Shown here one piece after another: positions 50,410 through 60,324 of a DNA stretch of 64,000 bases. Below the pieces are notes generated by a model, which did no database searches, was not told the origin of the DNA, and worked only from the letters and a program-made list of their open reading frames with translations. Source of the stretch: an uncultured Flavobacteriaceae bacterium (GTDB taxonomy: Bacteria; Bacteroidota; Bacteroidia; Flavobacteriales; Flavobacteriaceae); assembly GCA_947494205.1 (NCBI GenBank), contig CANLUH010000002.1, forward strand, positions 372,001 to 436,000, written 5' to 3'. The first letter of the stretch is position 1. Each line of letters opens with the position of its first letter. The translations under genes were made by a program, and so were the position numbers.

Positions 50410-51843
50410 ATGAAGCAATTGAATGTTTATATAGCAATTATAGTACTGGTATTAACTTTCAGTTGCAAAAGCAATACAACAACTTCAAAAAAGAGTGCTA
50501 AAATAGAAAATCCTTCACAGGTAGAACCAAATATTCTTATCATTCACGTAGATGATTTAGGCTTCCACGATTTAAGCTTAAACGGAAGCAAAATCTATCA
50601 AACTCCAAACATTGATGCTTTAGCAAAAGAATCTGTGGTATTTAATAAGGCGTATGCTAATTATCCACGATGTGTACCATCGCGCTATGCAATGATGACT
50701 GGTAACTACCCAATACAAAATGGAGATGTACCAGACGATGGTTTTAAAATGAGTGGTATTGCAGACAATAAAAACTTCATTAAAAATATAAAAGCTGCAG
50801 GTTACCAAACGGCTTACTTTGGTAAATGGCATTTAGGAGGAGAAGAAAGCTTAAAAGAGTTTGGTTACGACTATAGTTTTGGTGCTGGTCATGCTGGTTC
50901 TCCCATTAGTTTTTTATATCCTTTTAATGAAAAGAAAGGCAAAGGAAAAAATAAGAAATCACCAATCCCAGATGTAGATGATGTAAGTAAAGAAGGCGAT
51001 TATTTAATGGATGTAATGACGGATAATGTTGCCAAATACATTAAAAACACAGATAAAACGAAACCGTTTATGGCAATGTTCTCATTCTATGCTGTACATC
51101 AACCATTAGAAGCTAAAGAAAAAGATATAAAACGCAATAAAGAAGAAATTAAAAATTTTGATTTCGGAGATCAACCAGAATTTGTTAAAGAAGGAACTGG
51201 CCGTACTAAAATGCGTCAAAATCATTCTAAGTATGCTGCAATGGTTGAAACAATGGATGAAAATGTTGGAAAACTATTACAAGTGCTGAAAGATTTAAAT
51301 ATAGAAAACAATACTATAGTTATTTTTTCGTCAGACCATGGAGGGTTATCTAACGATGGAACAAAAAAACGTGATTTAGCTACCTCAAACTATCCGCTTC
51401 GTGCAGGAAAAGGTTGGTTGTACGATGGCGGAATAAAAGTGCCATTATTTGTAAGATGGAAGAATCAGTTTCAACCTAAAGAAGACAATAAATCTTTAAT
51501 AATGTTAATGGATGTATTCCCAACAGTTTTAGATATTGCTACAAATAAAGATTTAAAAACTAACGGAAAAAGTTTTCTTCCTGTCTTAAATGGGAAAGAG
51601 AGTTGGAATGATAGAACTGTATTTTGGCATTCGTCTAAAGCTAGACCTATAAATACGGGGGACACAAAATCGTCTGCAATTAGAAAAGGAGATTATAAAC
51701 TAATTAATTGGTTCAAAGAAGACAAAACTGAATTATATAATATAGCTGAAGATCCCTCAGAAACAAATAACATTTCTAAAGAAAGACCAGAAATAACGAA
51801 ACAGTTATTAAATGAATTGAATGAATGGAAATCCAATTTTTAA
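50410..51843 (+). CDS. Type I sulfatase (S1), lipoprotein, paralogue of the 47117 sulfatase
   Basis: I choose ATG 50410 (477 residues), one base after the preceding stop, because it gives a proper lipoprotein signal (LVLTFSC, Cys19); the longer frame from 50377 adds 11 residues inside the upstream gene. Motifs: HVDDLGFHD, Cys88 in RCVPSR, GKWHLGGE, FSSDHGGLSNDG. It matches the sulfatase at 47117 nearly end to end (shared DRTVFWHS and KARP blocks) but lacks the Lys-rich tail and is membrane-anchored rather than free. The two copies probably attack related sulfate positions in different compartments. Confidence 0.92.
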   Translation: MKQLNVYIAIIVLVLTFSCKSNTTTSKKSAKIENPSQVEPNILIIHVDDLGFHDLSLNGSKIYQTPNIDALAKESVVFNKAYANYPRCVPSRYAMMTGNYPIQNGDVPDDGFKMSGIADNKNFIKNIKAAGYQTAYFGKWHLGGEESLKEFGYDYSFGAGHAGSPISFLYPFNEKKGKGKNKKSPIPDVDDVSKEGDYLMDVMTDNVAKYIKNTDKTKPFMAMFSFYAVHQPLEAKEKDIKRNKEEIKNFDFGDQPEFVKEGTGRTKMRQNHSKYAAMVETMDENVGKLLQVLKDLNIENNTIVIFSSDHGGLSNDGTKKRDLATSNYPLRAGKGWLYDGGIKVPLFVRWKNQFQPKEDNKSLIMLMDVFPTVLDIATNKDLKTNGKSFLPVLNGKESWNDRTVFWHSSKARPINTGDTKSSAIRKGDYKLINWFKEDKTELYNIAEDPSETNNISKERPEITKQLLNELNEWKSNF

Positions 51844-51845
51844 AA

Positions 51846-52910
51846 ATGAATAAAATCCTAGTTTTTATCGTTTTTTTCCTTGTCACAGGAATAAATGTTA
51901 TAGCACAGAACGTACAATACATTTCTTCTGATAATGAAAATATTAGCGTTGAAGGTAGTAACTATATATCATTTAAAAATGGTGAATTAATTGCTCATAG
52001 ACATAACTATAAGGTATATAGAAATACTACAAAAGAGAATTTATTTAATCCTCTAAAAGCTAAAACTTGCTCAGGCATAACCTTAAACTTTAAAACAAAG
52101 AGCCCAACAATAAAAGTGAAATTTAGAATTATTGAAGGCTTAAAAAGAGCTCCTGTTTTTGGTGTGTTTCAAGATGGGGAGTTTGATACGAATGAGCAAT
52201 TTAAATATAAAGAAAACGATATTATATCTATTAATATTAACTCTAAAAATCCAAACGAAGAAGTATTCTATACAATTACCTATCCTCTAAAAACAGATGT
52301 TCACTTTGTTGGATTAGAATTAGAAAACAACTATAAATTAGAAGAATATACAAAGAAAACTAAAAAAAAGTATATTGCCTTTGGAGATTCTATAACACAT
52401 GGAACTGGTCAGCAAACAACACAACAAACCTACTCATATATTTTGGCTAAAAAACTAGGTTATGAGCTTTTTAACACAGCGGTTGGAGGTTCTAAAACAT
52501 CACAAGTAATGGCCGAAATGATTCGCGATGACTTTAAAGACATAGACATGATGACTATTCTTGTTGGAGTGAATGATTTTAATGGAGAAGGAGTTGATGT
52601 TGAAACATTAAGAAATCGTTACAAAAATGTTTTAAGTACCATTAGAGAAACTCATAAAGACACTAAAATATACTGTATTGTATCTTTAGCCTCAACATGG
52701 AATAAATCTAAAAAAACGAATTTACCTATCGAGCCATTTATAACTGCTATAATAAAAGTTGTTAAAGAACGACAAGACAATGGAGATAAAAATATTGTTA
52801 TTATTGAAGGCGCTAAATTAACAACTATTAAGGACTTAAAAGATAAAGTACATTTAAGTATAGAAGGCGCAAAGTCGTTTGCAGAAAAATTATCAATAAT
52901 TATTGAATAG
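51846..52910 (+). CDS. SGNH/GDSL hydrolase, probable carbohydrate esterase
   Basis: From ATG 51846 (354 residues), three bases after the preceding stop, it has a signal peptide ending VIAQ; the longer frame from 51825 overlaps the sulfatase. Residues ~25-165 form a beta-rich domain like that preceding the catalytic part in CE2-type esterases. The SGNH fold follows: GDSIT with Ser182, Gly in AVGGS, Asn243 in VGVND, and Asp333-x-x-His336. Enzymes of this type remove acetyl or other acyl groups from polysaccharides; acetylxylan esterase would fit the GH10 downstream. The exact substrate is inferred from context. Confidence 0.85.
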   Translation: MNKILVFIVFFLVTGINVIAQNVQYISSDNENISVEGSNYISFKNGELIAHRHNYKVYRNTTKENLFNPLKAKTCSGITLNFKTKSPTIKVKFRIIEGLKRAPVFGVFQDGEFDTNEQFKYKENDIISININSKNPNEEVFYTITYPLKTDVHFVGLELENNYKLEEYTKKTKKKYIAFGDSITHGTGQQTTQQTYSYILAKKLGYELFNTAVGGSKTSQVMAEMIRDDFKDIDMMTILVGVNDFNGEGVDVETLRNRYKNVLSTIRETHKDTKIYCIVSLASTWNKSKKTNLPIEPFITAIIKVVKERQDNGDKNIVIIEGAKLTTIKDLKDKVHLSIEGAKSFAEKLSIIIE

Positions 52911-52911
52911 T

Positions 52912-54660
52912 ATGAAACATCTAATTTTATTATATTTATTATGCTTTATTTCATTTACTACTTGTGCTCAAAACGAAGGACAAGGAAAAGACATTATAAA
53001 TCAAAGTAAAATAGAATATGTAAAAACGAAAAGTGATTTTTCAATTATTAAAAGTTTTAAAGATGCAGAAAACAAGGTTCAATTATTGATCGAAACTACT
53101 AAAGAACCAAAGTTTATTTACAATTGCGCAACTAATATTCCGATACAAAAGAGTAACTATAAAAAAGGGACTGTTTTTTTATTGTCATTTAAAGCAAAAA
53201 CAGTCTCTGCAAGTTTAGAAACAGGAGAGGCTAAAGCCTTATTTATATTCAAACAATTAGAAAATTATAAAGGAAATATAGATTATACACAGAGTTTTTC
53301 TTCAGAATGGCAAACCTATTATTTGCCGTTTCAAGCTAATAGATATATTAAAAAGAAGGATTTGGGTATAGTAATACAATATGGATATAGACCGCAATCC
53401 TTTTTATTAAAAGATGTGAAATTTGAAGTTTTTACAGAAGGAACAAAACTTGAAAGTTTACCAAAAACAGAAATTACTTACGCGGGAATGGAAGCCAATG
53501 CACAATGGCGAAAAGAAGCCAATAGACGTATTGATTCTATAAGAAAAGGTGGTTTTGCAATTCAGTTTTTTAAAAATGGAAAACCTTTGGTTAACAAAAC
53601 AGTTAATGTAAAGTTGAAAAGACATCAATTTCCTTTTGGAGCAAGAATGGCTGCAGAAGATATTGTAAACAACACAGACGATTATAAAAACTTTAAAAAA
53701 GCGTTTAATAGTTTGGTTTTGGGTAATGATTTAAAAATAAAACACTGGAATCGTAAAGACAAACGAGAACAGACTTTAAAAGCATTAGACATTTTAAAAA
53801 CTGAAGGTTATCCAGTAAAAGGGCACGTTTTAATTTGGCCAGGTTTTAACTATTTGACTAAGCAGATCCGTAAAAGTAAAGACAATCCTAAAAAAGTTAT
53901 TCAAATAGTTGAGTCTCACGTAAACAATATATTAGATGCCACAAATGGTAAAATAACACACTGGGATGTCGTAAATGAAGCCTATACAAATAGAGATTTA
54001 CAACGCATTACAGGAAGCGAAGAACTGTTGTATAATGGATTTAGAACCATTGCGAAAAAGCAGCCAAACATACCACGTTTTACCAACGAATATGGTATTA
54101 TAAGTAAAGGTGGTATAGATAGACAAAAGCAACAATGGTATTACAATTTTATTAAACGTATAGATAAAAATACAGATGGATTGGTACAAGGCATAGGTAT
54201 ACAAAGTCATATAGGAAGTGATTTAACACCGCCAGAACGCGTACTTGAAATTTTAGACTATTATGCGCAGTTGAATAAAAAAATTAGTATTTCAGAATTT
54301 ACAATGGATATTCAAGATGCCAAAATTAGAGAACAATACACACGTGATTTTTTAATAGCAGCTTTTAGTCACCCCAATGTATCTGAGTTTTTGTTTTGGG
54401 GCAACACAGAAGATGGACGAGGTAAGTGCGATATTTTTACAAAAAAAAATGAAATTGGTGACATGGGTAAAGCCTATTTTTCATTAGTGCACGACGCTTG
54501 GAAAACTAATTTAACAGGAAAGACTTCTAAAGAAGGATTGGTTGTAGGGAGAGGTTTTTATGGTATATATGAGTATTCTTTTGTGGTGAACAGCAAAGTC
54601 GTTGTAGGAACATTTCAACTAAAGCCAAACCAACGTGAAATTATTAAAATTGAATTATAA
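52912..54660 (+). CDS. Glycoside hydrolase family 10 (endo-beta-1,4-xylanase type)
   Basis: I choose ATG 52912 (582 residues) over an in-frame TTG at 52903 that overlaps the esterase. A signal sequence ends near TTCAQ and may be a lipobox. Residues ~30-170 look like a beta-sandwich carbohydrate-binding module. The GH10 barrel has KGHVLIWPGF, the acid/base Glu356 in WDVVNEAY and the nucleophile Glu462 in ISISEFTMD, then a short C-terminal beta domain. GH10 enzymes cut internal beta-1,4-xylosyl bonds, so this is the best clue to a xylan-like backbone. It sits tightly between the esterase and a sulfatase in one operon. Confidence 0.92.
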   Translation: MKHLILLYLLCFISFTTCAQNEGQGKDIINQSKIEYVKTKSDFSIIKSFKDAENKVQLLIETTKEPKFIYNCATNIPIQKSNYKKGTVFLLSFKAKTVSASLETGEAKALFIFKQLENYKGNIDYTQSFSSEWQTYYLPFQANRYIKKKDLGIVIQYGYRPQSFLLKDVKFEVFTEGTKLESLPKTEITYAGMEANAQWRKEANRRIDSIRKGGFAIQFFKNGKPLVNKTVNVKLKRHQFPFGARMAAEDIVNNTDDYKNFKKAFNSLVLGNDLKIKHWNRKDKREQTLKALDILKTEGYPVKGHVLIWPGFNYLTKQIRKSKDNPKKVIQIVESHVNNILDATNGKITHWDVVNEAYTNRDLQRITGSEELLYNGFRTIAKKQPNIPRFTNEYGIISKGGIDRQKQQWYYNFIKRIDKNTDGLVQGIGIQSHIGSDLTPPERVLEILDYYAQLNKKISISEFTMDIQDAKIREQYTRDFLIAAFSHPNVSEFLFWGNTEDGRGKCDIFTKKNEIGDMGKAYFSLVHDAWKTNLTGKTSKEGLVVGRGFYGIYEYSFVVNSKVVVGTFQLKPNQREIIKIEL

Positions 54661-54675
54661 TATAATTATAATATA

Positions 54676-56364
54676 ATGAAGCACATACTAACCATTCTAA
54701 CACTCGCTTTAGTTGTTTCGTGTAATTCTCAAAATAAAGAAACCAAGGAAAAAAGTATTCAAAACGAACAACCAAATATTGTTTGGATTGTTACCGAAGA
54801 TATTAGTCCAACACTATCATTTTATGGAGATACTACTGCTAAAACACCAAATTTAGATGCTTTAGCAAAAGAAAGTATGGTGTATGATAATGCATTTTCC
54901 GTTGTTGGAGTTTGTGGCCCAAGTCGTTCGGCAATTATTACCGGTATGTATCCAACAACCATTGGTACTCAACATATGCGTACAGGTCAAGATGTGATGT
55001 CTTGGGGGAAACGTAAGTATAAAGATTCTATAACAACAAATCGAAAAGACATAAATGGGGTTGCTATTCGTCAATATTCGACGGTTATTCCTGAACAAGT
55101 AAAATGTTATACAGAATATTTAAGGCAAGCTGGTTATTATTGCACCAATAACCAAAAAACAGATTATCAATTTGCTGCTCCAGTCTCAGCTTGGGATGAG
55201 AATAATAATAAAGCACATTGGAGAAATGTACCCAAAGGAAAACCATTCTTTTCTGTCTTTAATATTGGAACAACACATGAAAGTCGCTTGTGGAAAAACG
55301 ATAATTTACCATTAACAGTTAATCCAGAAACTGTAACAGTGCCTCCATATTTGCCAGATAATGAATCTACAAGGAAAACAATTGCACGTCATTACAGCAA
55401 TGTAGAATTAATGGATGTAGAAGTAGGAACTTTTATTAAACAACTTAAAGACGATGGTTTGTACGATAATACTATTATTTTCTTTTATAGTGATCATGGA
55501 GGACCATTACCAAGACAGAAACGTGAGATTTATGATTCGGGTTTAAAAGTGCCTTTTATGATTAAAGGAATTGCTTCAGAAGGCGGACGAACAGAGCGTA
55601 TGATTTCGTTTGTAGATTTAGCACCAACAATGTTAAGTTTAGCAGGCATTGAACCACCAAAATATATAGAAGGAAAAGCCTTTTTAGGTGAATTTAATGC
55701 TGAAAAACGTGATTATATCTTTGGGAGTTCTGATCGATTTGATGAATTTACAGACAGAACGAGAGCAGTTCGTAATACACAATATTTATACTTAAGAAAC
55801 GACTTTCCAGAGAAAACAAAGTATAAAGACATTGCCTATAGAAAGAATATACCAATGATGCCAGTATTTTTAGAGCTTGAAAAAGAAAACAAGTTAAATG
55901 AAATGCAAGAACTATGGTTTGGTGTAAAGACTAAAGAAGAATTGTACGATTGTGAAATTGATCCTCATAATATTAATAATCTTGCTGAAAATCCAGAATA
56001 TGCTTCCGTTTTAAGCAAAATGCGTGCTATTTTGACGTCTCATTTAAAAGACAGACAAGATTTGGGCTTACAACCAGAATCTCAAGAATTAAATAGAATG
56101 TGGCCAAATTATAAGCAACCAATAACAGCTTCAGTAGATGTTAAGATTAAAAATGGTTTAGCTTATCTTTCTACTAAAACAAAAGGAGCTTCAATTGCCT
56201 ATATTATTTCTAATGAGTTATTAAATGAATACGATTTAAACAGTCCTTGGCAATTATATTCCAAACCAATAAAGCTTAAAAAAGGTGAAGTCATTTACAC
56301 TATTTCACAACGTATAGGTTTTCGTGAAAGTGAAATAAGTCAGTTGTTGCATGAGGCTAAATAG
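54676..56364 (+). CDS. Type I sulfatase, N-sulfoglucosamine sulfohydrolase-like (S1), lipoprotein
   Basis: 562 residues with a lipoprotein signal (VVSC, Cys16). Core motifs are IVTEDISPTLSFYGD, Cys80 in VCGPSRSAIITGMYP, and FFYSDHGGPLPRQKRE. The SDHGG-PLPR block and overall length match the heparan-N-sulfatase-like subgroup, several members of which act on O-sulfated algal sugars, so N-sulfate is not implied. It begins 15 bases after the GH10 stop and is probably the last gene of the operon, followed by a 201-base gap with a new promoter. Confidence 0.92.
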   Translation: MKHILTILTLALVVSCNSQNKETKEKSIQNEQPNIVWIVTEDISPTLSFYGDTTAKTPNLDALAKESMVYDNAFSVVGVCGPSRSAIITGMYPTTIGTQHMRTGQDVMSWGKRKYKDSITTNRKDINGVAIRQYSTVIPEQVKCYTEYLRQAGYYCTNNQKTDYQFAAPVSAWDENNNKAHWRNVPKGKPFFSVFNIGTTHESRLWKNDNLPLTVNPETVTVPPYLPDNESTRKTIARHYSNVELMDVEVGTFIKQLKDDGLYDNTIIFFYSDHGGPLPRQKREIYDSGLKVPFMIKGIASEGGRTERMISFVDLAPTMLSLAGIEPPKYIEGKAFLGEFNAEKRDYIFGSSDRFDEFTDRTRAVRNTQYLYLRNDFPEKTKYKDIAYRKNIPMMPVFLELEKENKLNEMQELWFGVKTKEELYDCEIDPHNINNLAENPEYASVLSKMRAILTSHLKDRQDLGLQPESQELNRMWPNYKQPITASVDVKIKNGLAYLSTKTKGASIAYIISNELLNEYDLNSPWQLYSKPIKLKKGEVIYTISQRIGFRESEISQLLHEAK

Positions 56365-56472
56365 TCGAAGATTAATAAATCAAATACGATTTTTTGTGTA
56401 GATTCTTTAATTCGAAACCGTTTTAAAAAGCTATGTTTATGAATAGGCTTTTCGTATCTATAGAATTAAGGA

Positions 56473-56506
56473 TTGACAATTATGAAACGTATTGCGCTTA
56501 ATTTTG
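56473..56506 (+). promoter_or_regulatory. Candidate promoter with embedded CAATTAT-AAACGT motif
   Basis: TTG (56473-56475), 23 bases, then TAATTTTG (56499-56506) fit the TTG-N17-23-TAnnTTTG pattern. The spacer contains CAATTATGAAACGT (56477-56490), which recurs with one change (CAATTATCAAACGT) at 58499-58512, at almost the same distance (76 versus 71 bases) before the next start codon. It would drive the beta-helix gene at 56566. Confidence 0.5.
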
Positions 56507-56565
56507 TACCTTATTACTTCTATTAACAATTAATTTTGATTTAAACAGATTAAAGGTTATTTATA

Positions 56566-58347
56566 ATGAATCAAAAATTACATACAATATCATTTTTAGC
56601 ATTGTTTATTAGCGCGTTTACTTTTGCGCAAACAACTTATTATGTCGATCAGCAAAACGGGTCGAATTCCAATAACGGAACAACAACTACTACAGCATAT
56701 GAAACTTTTGATAAAGCAAAAAACAACGTTTCGGCTGGTGATACTATTGAAATAATTGGAGAATATAAAAACCCAAGTTACAATGCAAGTTATTCTTATT
56801 CTGCCGAAAATGACGCACATTTATGGCATGCAGAGAACACAATAAGAATCCATAATCTAAACGGGTCAGCTGGGAATTTTATCACCATAAAAGCCCATAA
56901 TAACAGTACCGTTTTAAAAGGAGATGGTGCGAACATTTTTAGAGTTACTAATAGTTCATATTTAAAAATTGAAGATTTTAACATTCATGGTGAAGTAGAT
57001 AATATTCCGTTAAGTACTGCAAATGCTTTGCAGTTTGCGTACTTGATTGATGATGCTAACCTTCAAGGTACAACAACAATGCCAGATATTAACGATATTA
57101 AATTTAGAAATGAAGACGAAACAAATGATACTGATGATGTGGTTGAGGAGACAGATACTTATACAGATATTAGTACACTAAGTGTAATAAGACCCTCTTA
57201 TATTGATACTAGAGGATTATACATAAGTAACTCAGATAATATTGAAATTACAGGAAACACAATTCATCACACTCCTGGTGGTGGTCTAAGGGTTTCAGAT
57301 TGTAAATTTATAAACATTGAGGAGAATGAGATATACAGATGTTCAGCTAAATCTTATTCTGGTACGCATGCACTTGTAGTAACTAAAACAGAACCAATAG
57401 GTTCGAATAACTATAGCATTAATATTTTAAGAAATAAAATCCATCATAATTATAACGAACAATACTCTTGGGCACCTACAAAAATAATTATTACACCTAG
57501 GATAGATGAAGGTAAGGGAATATCACTACAAAGAAATAATACAGATTTATGGAATAGTGGTAGTGGACGTATATTGGTAGCAAATAATTTGTGCTATTGG
57601 AATGGATTTAGCGGAGTACATACCAATGACGGAAATAGAATCGATTTTATAAATAACACCTGTTATATGAATTCTTATACCAATACAGTAACATATGCTG
57701 GGGAAGAACAGAAAGGAAATAATATAGGTATTAGTGCTCAAGGTAGCGACGATATTAAAATGATTAATAATATTTCGGTTATTGATACGGATTGGGATGC
57801 TTTTGCACTTGCTGCTGGAGGAGGTACAACTAATTTAGTGGTTACAGATAATATAATATTTGGAGTTAATGGTACCGTAAATGAAGATGTAGACATTACC
57901 GCTGTAGATGTAGATACAATGATTACAAATCCGTTATTTGTAAATGCAGGAGATCAAAACGCAAGTAATTATGATTTTAGTTTAAATTCAAATTCACCAG
58001 CAATAGATATTGCAGATTCGTCTCAAGCACCTACGGATGACTTTTTTGGTAATACAAGAGATGTTACTCCAGATTTAGGAGCTATTGAATACCAGCCAAC
58101 ATTATCTGTAAATGAAGTAGAATTGAATACCATAGTAGTATTCCCTAATCCGTTTCAAAATCAAATTACTATTCGTAAACCCAAAATTTCTATAGAAAAC
58201 ATAAGATTATACAATGTTTTGGGACAGAAACAATCGTTTAATTCACTATTAAATACTAATTCGGTGATTTTAAAATTGAATGATTTACCAAGTGGAATAT
58301 ATGTATTGAAAATTGATTCAGTTACTAAAAAGGTTATAAAAAGATAA
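56566..58347 (+). CDS. Parallel beta-helix repeat protein, T9SS-secreted, possible polysaccharide lyase/hydrolase
   Basis: 593 residues. Signal peptide 1-21 (TFAQ) is followed by YYVDQQNGSNSNNG and TFDKAKNNVSAGDTIEI, the usual start of DUF1565/chondroitinase-B-like right-handed beta-helices. The helix spans about 60-470 with many N-rich turns (IEITGNTIHHTPGGGLRVSD; ILVANNLCYWNGFSGVH). A T9SS sorting domain (about 515-593, FPNPFQNQITI to KKVIKR) ends it. Related folds include polysaccharide lyases and some hydrolases, but I cannot identify catalytic residues, so activity on the PUL substrate is inferred from location. It has its own promoter. Confidence 0.82.
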   Translation: MNQKLHTISFLALFISAFTFAQTTYYVDQQNGSNSNNGTTTTTAYETFDKAKNNVSAGDTIEIIGEYKNPSYNASYSYSAENDAHLWHAENTIRIHNLNGSAGNFITIKAHNNSTVLKGDGANIFRVTNSSYLKIEDFNIHGEVDNIPLSTANALQFAYLIDDANLQGTTTMPDINDIKFRNEDETNDTDDVVEETDTYTDISTLSVIRPSYIDTRGLYISNSDNIEITGNTIHHTPGGGLRVSDCKFINIEENEIYRCSAKSYSGTHALVVTKTEPIGSNNYSINILRNKIHHNYNEQYSWAPTKIIITPRIDEGKGISLQRNNTDLWNSGSGRILVANNLCYWNGFSGVHTNDGNRIDFINNTCYMNSYTNTVTYAGEEQKGNNIGISAQGSDDIKMINNISVIDTDWDAFALAAGGGTTNLVVTDNIIFGVNGTVNEDVDITAVDVDTMITNPLFVNAGDQNASNYDFSLNSNSPAIDIADSSQAPTDDFFGNTRDVTPDLGAIEYQPTLSVNEVELNTIVVFPNPFQNQITIRKPKISIENIRLYNVLGQKQSFNSLLNTNSVILKLNDLPSGIYVLKIDSVTKKVIKR

Positions 58348-58486
58348 ATACCTAATTGAAAGTTTTTAGTAGTAATAAAAGTATAGTTTTTAACTAAAAA
58401 TTAAACACGATATTTTCTCAGACTGAAAAAAAATAGATCATTATAGGTGTTTTATTTTTTGAAACAGTTACAAATCGTCTGTATTG

Positions 58487-58512
58487 TTGATAAATTCTCA
58501 ATTATCAAACGT
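58487..58512. promoter_or_regulatory. Second copy of the PUL dyad, upstream of the Calx-beta lipoprotein gene
   Basis: TTGATAA-N6-AATTATCA (58487-58507) repeats the susC-upstream dyad with the same spacing, and overlaps CAATTATCAAACGT (58499-58512), the near-identical partner of the motif at 56477-56490. It lies about 70 bases before the start codon. No good TAnnTTTG box is visible just downstream. Confidence 0.4.
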
Positions 58513-58582
58513 TATCAGACAATAATGAAACCATTTTATGCTACTTTTTTTTCAATTTTACATCACTTAAAACAACTACTGT

Positions 58583-60301
58583 ATGAAAACCAAGTTTTTA
58601 CTTTATTCAATTTTAGCAATCGTTTTTATTTTTTCGTGTGAAGACGATGACGAAAATTTAAATGGTACAGGAATAGTAAATTTTACTTTAGAAGAATTAG
58701 TTGAAGTTGAAAACGCAACAATTCCATTAAATATTAATTTAGGTATAGATACCTTTAATCATAGTGGCGGAACTGTTGATATTTCAATTTCTGGTGCAGA
58801 TTACGGTACAGATTATGAAACAAGTAGTGGTAGTTCAAATTTTAGTATTGAAATTGAACAAGGCAGTTTGGCTAGTTCATTTAGCTTAACACCAATAGAT
58901 AATGAAACTATAGATGGAAATTTAAACTTAACCATTACAATTATAAGTGTTACGGGAGCTTTAACTTTAGGAGAGAGTACCACATTACAGTTTACTATAT
59001 TAGATGATGATAATCCTTTAATTGCAATTGTAGACTTTGAAAACGAGACAGGTACTATACAAGAAAATAATCCAACTAATTATATAGTAAATATCCCTTT
59101 TAATCAAGTCTCTACAGATGGTGGTACAATAACTATTGCTGCATCTGGAAATGCAATTTTGGGAACAGATTACACAGTTATAAGTCAATCTGCAAGTCCG
59201 TTTACTGTAACAGTTCCAGCTGGAGCAACATCTGCAAGTTTTGAAATTACTGCAATAGATAATACAGTTTTTGAAGCAGATAAAATTGCAACGTTTACAA
59301 TAACAGAAGTAACAGGTGGTGTAGCAACTGGTGTTACAACAGCTACTACTATAACTATTGAAAATGACGATTCTCCACCAAATCCAATAATCGATTTTAA
59401 TGCTTCAAACGCATTAAGTTACAATGAAGATGCTGGAACAGTTACATTAAATTTCAATCTATCAGGAACAACAACTGTAGATGCAACAGTAGAACTAACA
59501 ACGTCTGGCACAGCAGATACTTCCGATTTTAATTTTGGAGGAAGTAATAGTCCATATTCATTTGTTATTCCAGCTGGTTCAACAACTGGAAGTGTTGCCA
59601 TTACAATTGTAGATGATACTGCGCAAGAATCTGATGAGACCATAATTATAGACATCACCAATGTTACTGGCGGATTAGATGCAGGAGTTACTTTACAACA
59701 ACAAACAGTAACTATAACAGATAATGATGCAGTAGTATTTAATTATGTTGAAGATTTTGAATCTGGTACTAATCTAGTAACATTAGGTTTCGAGAATATT
59801 TTGAACGGACAAACAGTAGATCCAACAAAAATAATTTCGTTAATCACAAATGCTGGTAATTTTTCAGATGTAAACGACGTTAATGGAACCTCGGATAATG
59901 GATTAAATATGTTTCATAACGCTGGAAATGGTACCACAGTTACAGAGTTATTAGATAATGTTTTGGTTTCCCCAGTTATGATGGCTTCTGGTAATATGGA
60001 AGTTATTATAGATAATGCTTATGCATTTAAAAACCAAAATAGTGCAACCGTTACCTATTACTATTCAGAAACATACAATGGTTCTGGAACATTTACAGAA
60101 AGTGAATGGACAGTTATGGGTACAGAAACAGCAGCTAATATGGATGGTGAAGGATTTGGCAATAATACTTATAAGCAACAGCAATATAATATAACTACTT
60201 CTGGAAACTTCTATCTAGCAATAAGAGTGTCTCAAACTGTGGATGCTGCGAGCTATAGAACAAGATGGCGTTTTGACAACTTAAAAGTAAACTCATTATA
60301 A
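58583..60301 (+). CDS. Surface lipoprotein with Calx-beta-like repeats and C-terminal jelly-roll domain
   Basis: 572 residues. The lipoprotein signal ends at Cys19 (IFSC) followed by EDDDEN, a strong acidic surface-export signal. Three Calx-beta-like repeats (about 30-385) show the DNETIDGNLNLTITI / DNTVFEADKIATFTI / DDTAQESDETIIIDI pattern, each closing with an acidic DDD or NDD turn likely to bind calcium. A C-terminal domain (about 390-572, FEDFESG-like start) resembles choice-of-anchor J jelly rolls that bind sugars. There is no catalytic motif. In this position it is a good candidate for the PUL's surface glycan-binding protein. Its upstream region shares the dyad found before susC. Confidence 0.8.
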   Translation: MKTKFLLYSILAIVFIFSCEDDDENLNGTGIVNFTLEELVEVENATIPLNINLGIDTFNHSGGTVDISISGADYGTDYETSSGSSNFSIEIEQGSLASSFSLTPIDNETIDGNLNLTITIISVTGALTLGESTTLQFTILDDDNPLIAIVDFENETGTIQENNPTNYIVNIPFNQVSTDGGTITIAASGNAILGTDYTVISQSASPFTVTVPAGATSASFEITAIDNTVFEADKIATFTITEVTGGVATGVTTATTITIENDDSPPNPIIDFNASNALSYNEDAGTVTLNFNLSGTTTVDATVELTTSGTADTSDFNFGGSNSPYSFVIPAGSTTGSVAITIVDDTAQESDETIIIDITNVTGGLDAGVTLQQQTVTITDNDAVVFNYVEDFESGTNLVTLGFENILNGQTVDPTKIISLITNAGNFSDVNDVNGTSDNGLNMFHNAGNGTTVTELLDNVLVSPVMMASGNMEVIIDNAYAFKNQNSATVTYYYSETYNGSGTFTESEWTVMGTETAANMDGEGFGNNTYKQQQYNITTSGNFYLAIRVSQTVDAASYRTRWRFDNLKVNSL

Positions 60302-60324
60302 AAAATAATTAAACTATTATAAAT

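Noticed and set aside
58447-58641. 64-residue + strand ORF upstream of the Calx-beta gene
   Set aside because: Rich in Phe/Leu by AT-rich chance and overlapping the true lipoprotein gene in another frame; the region holds the shared dyad instead.
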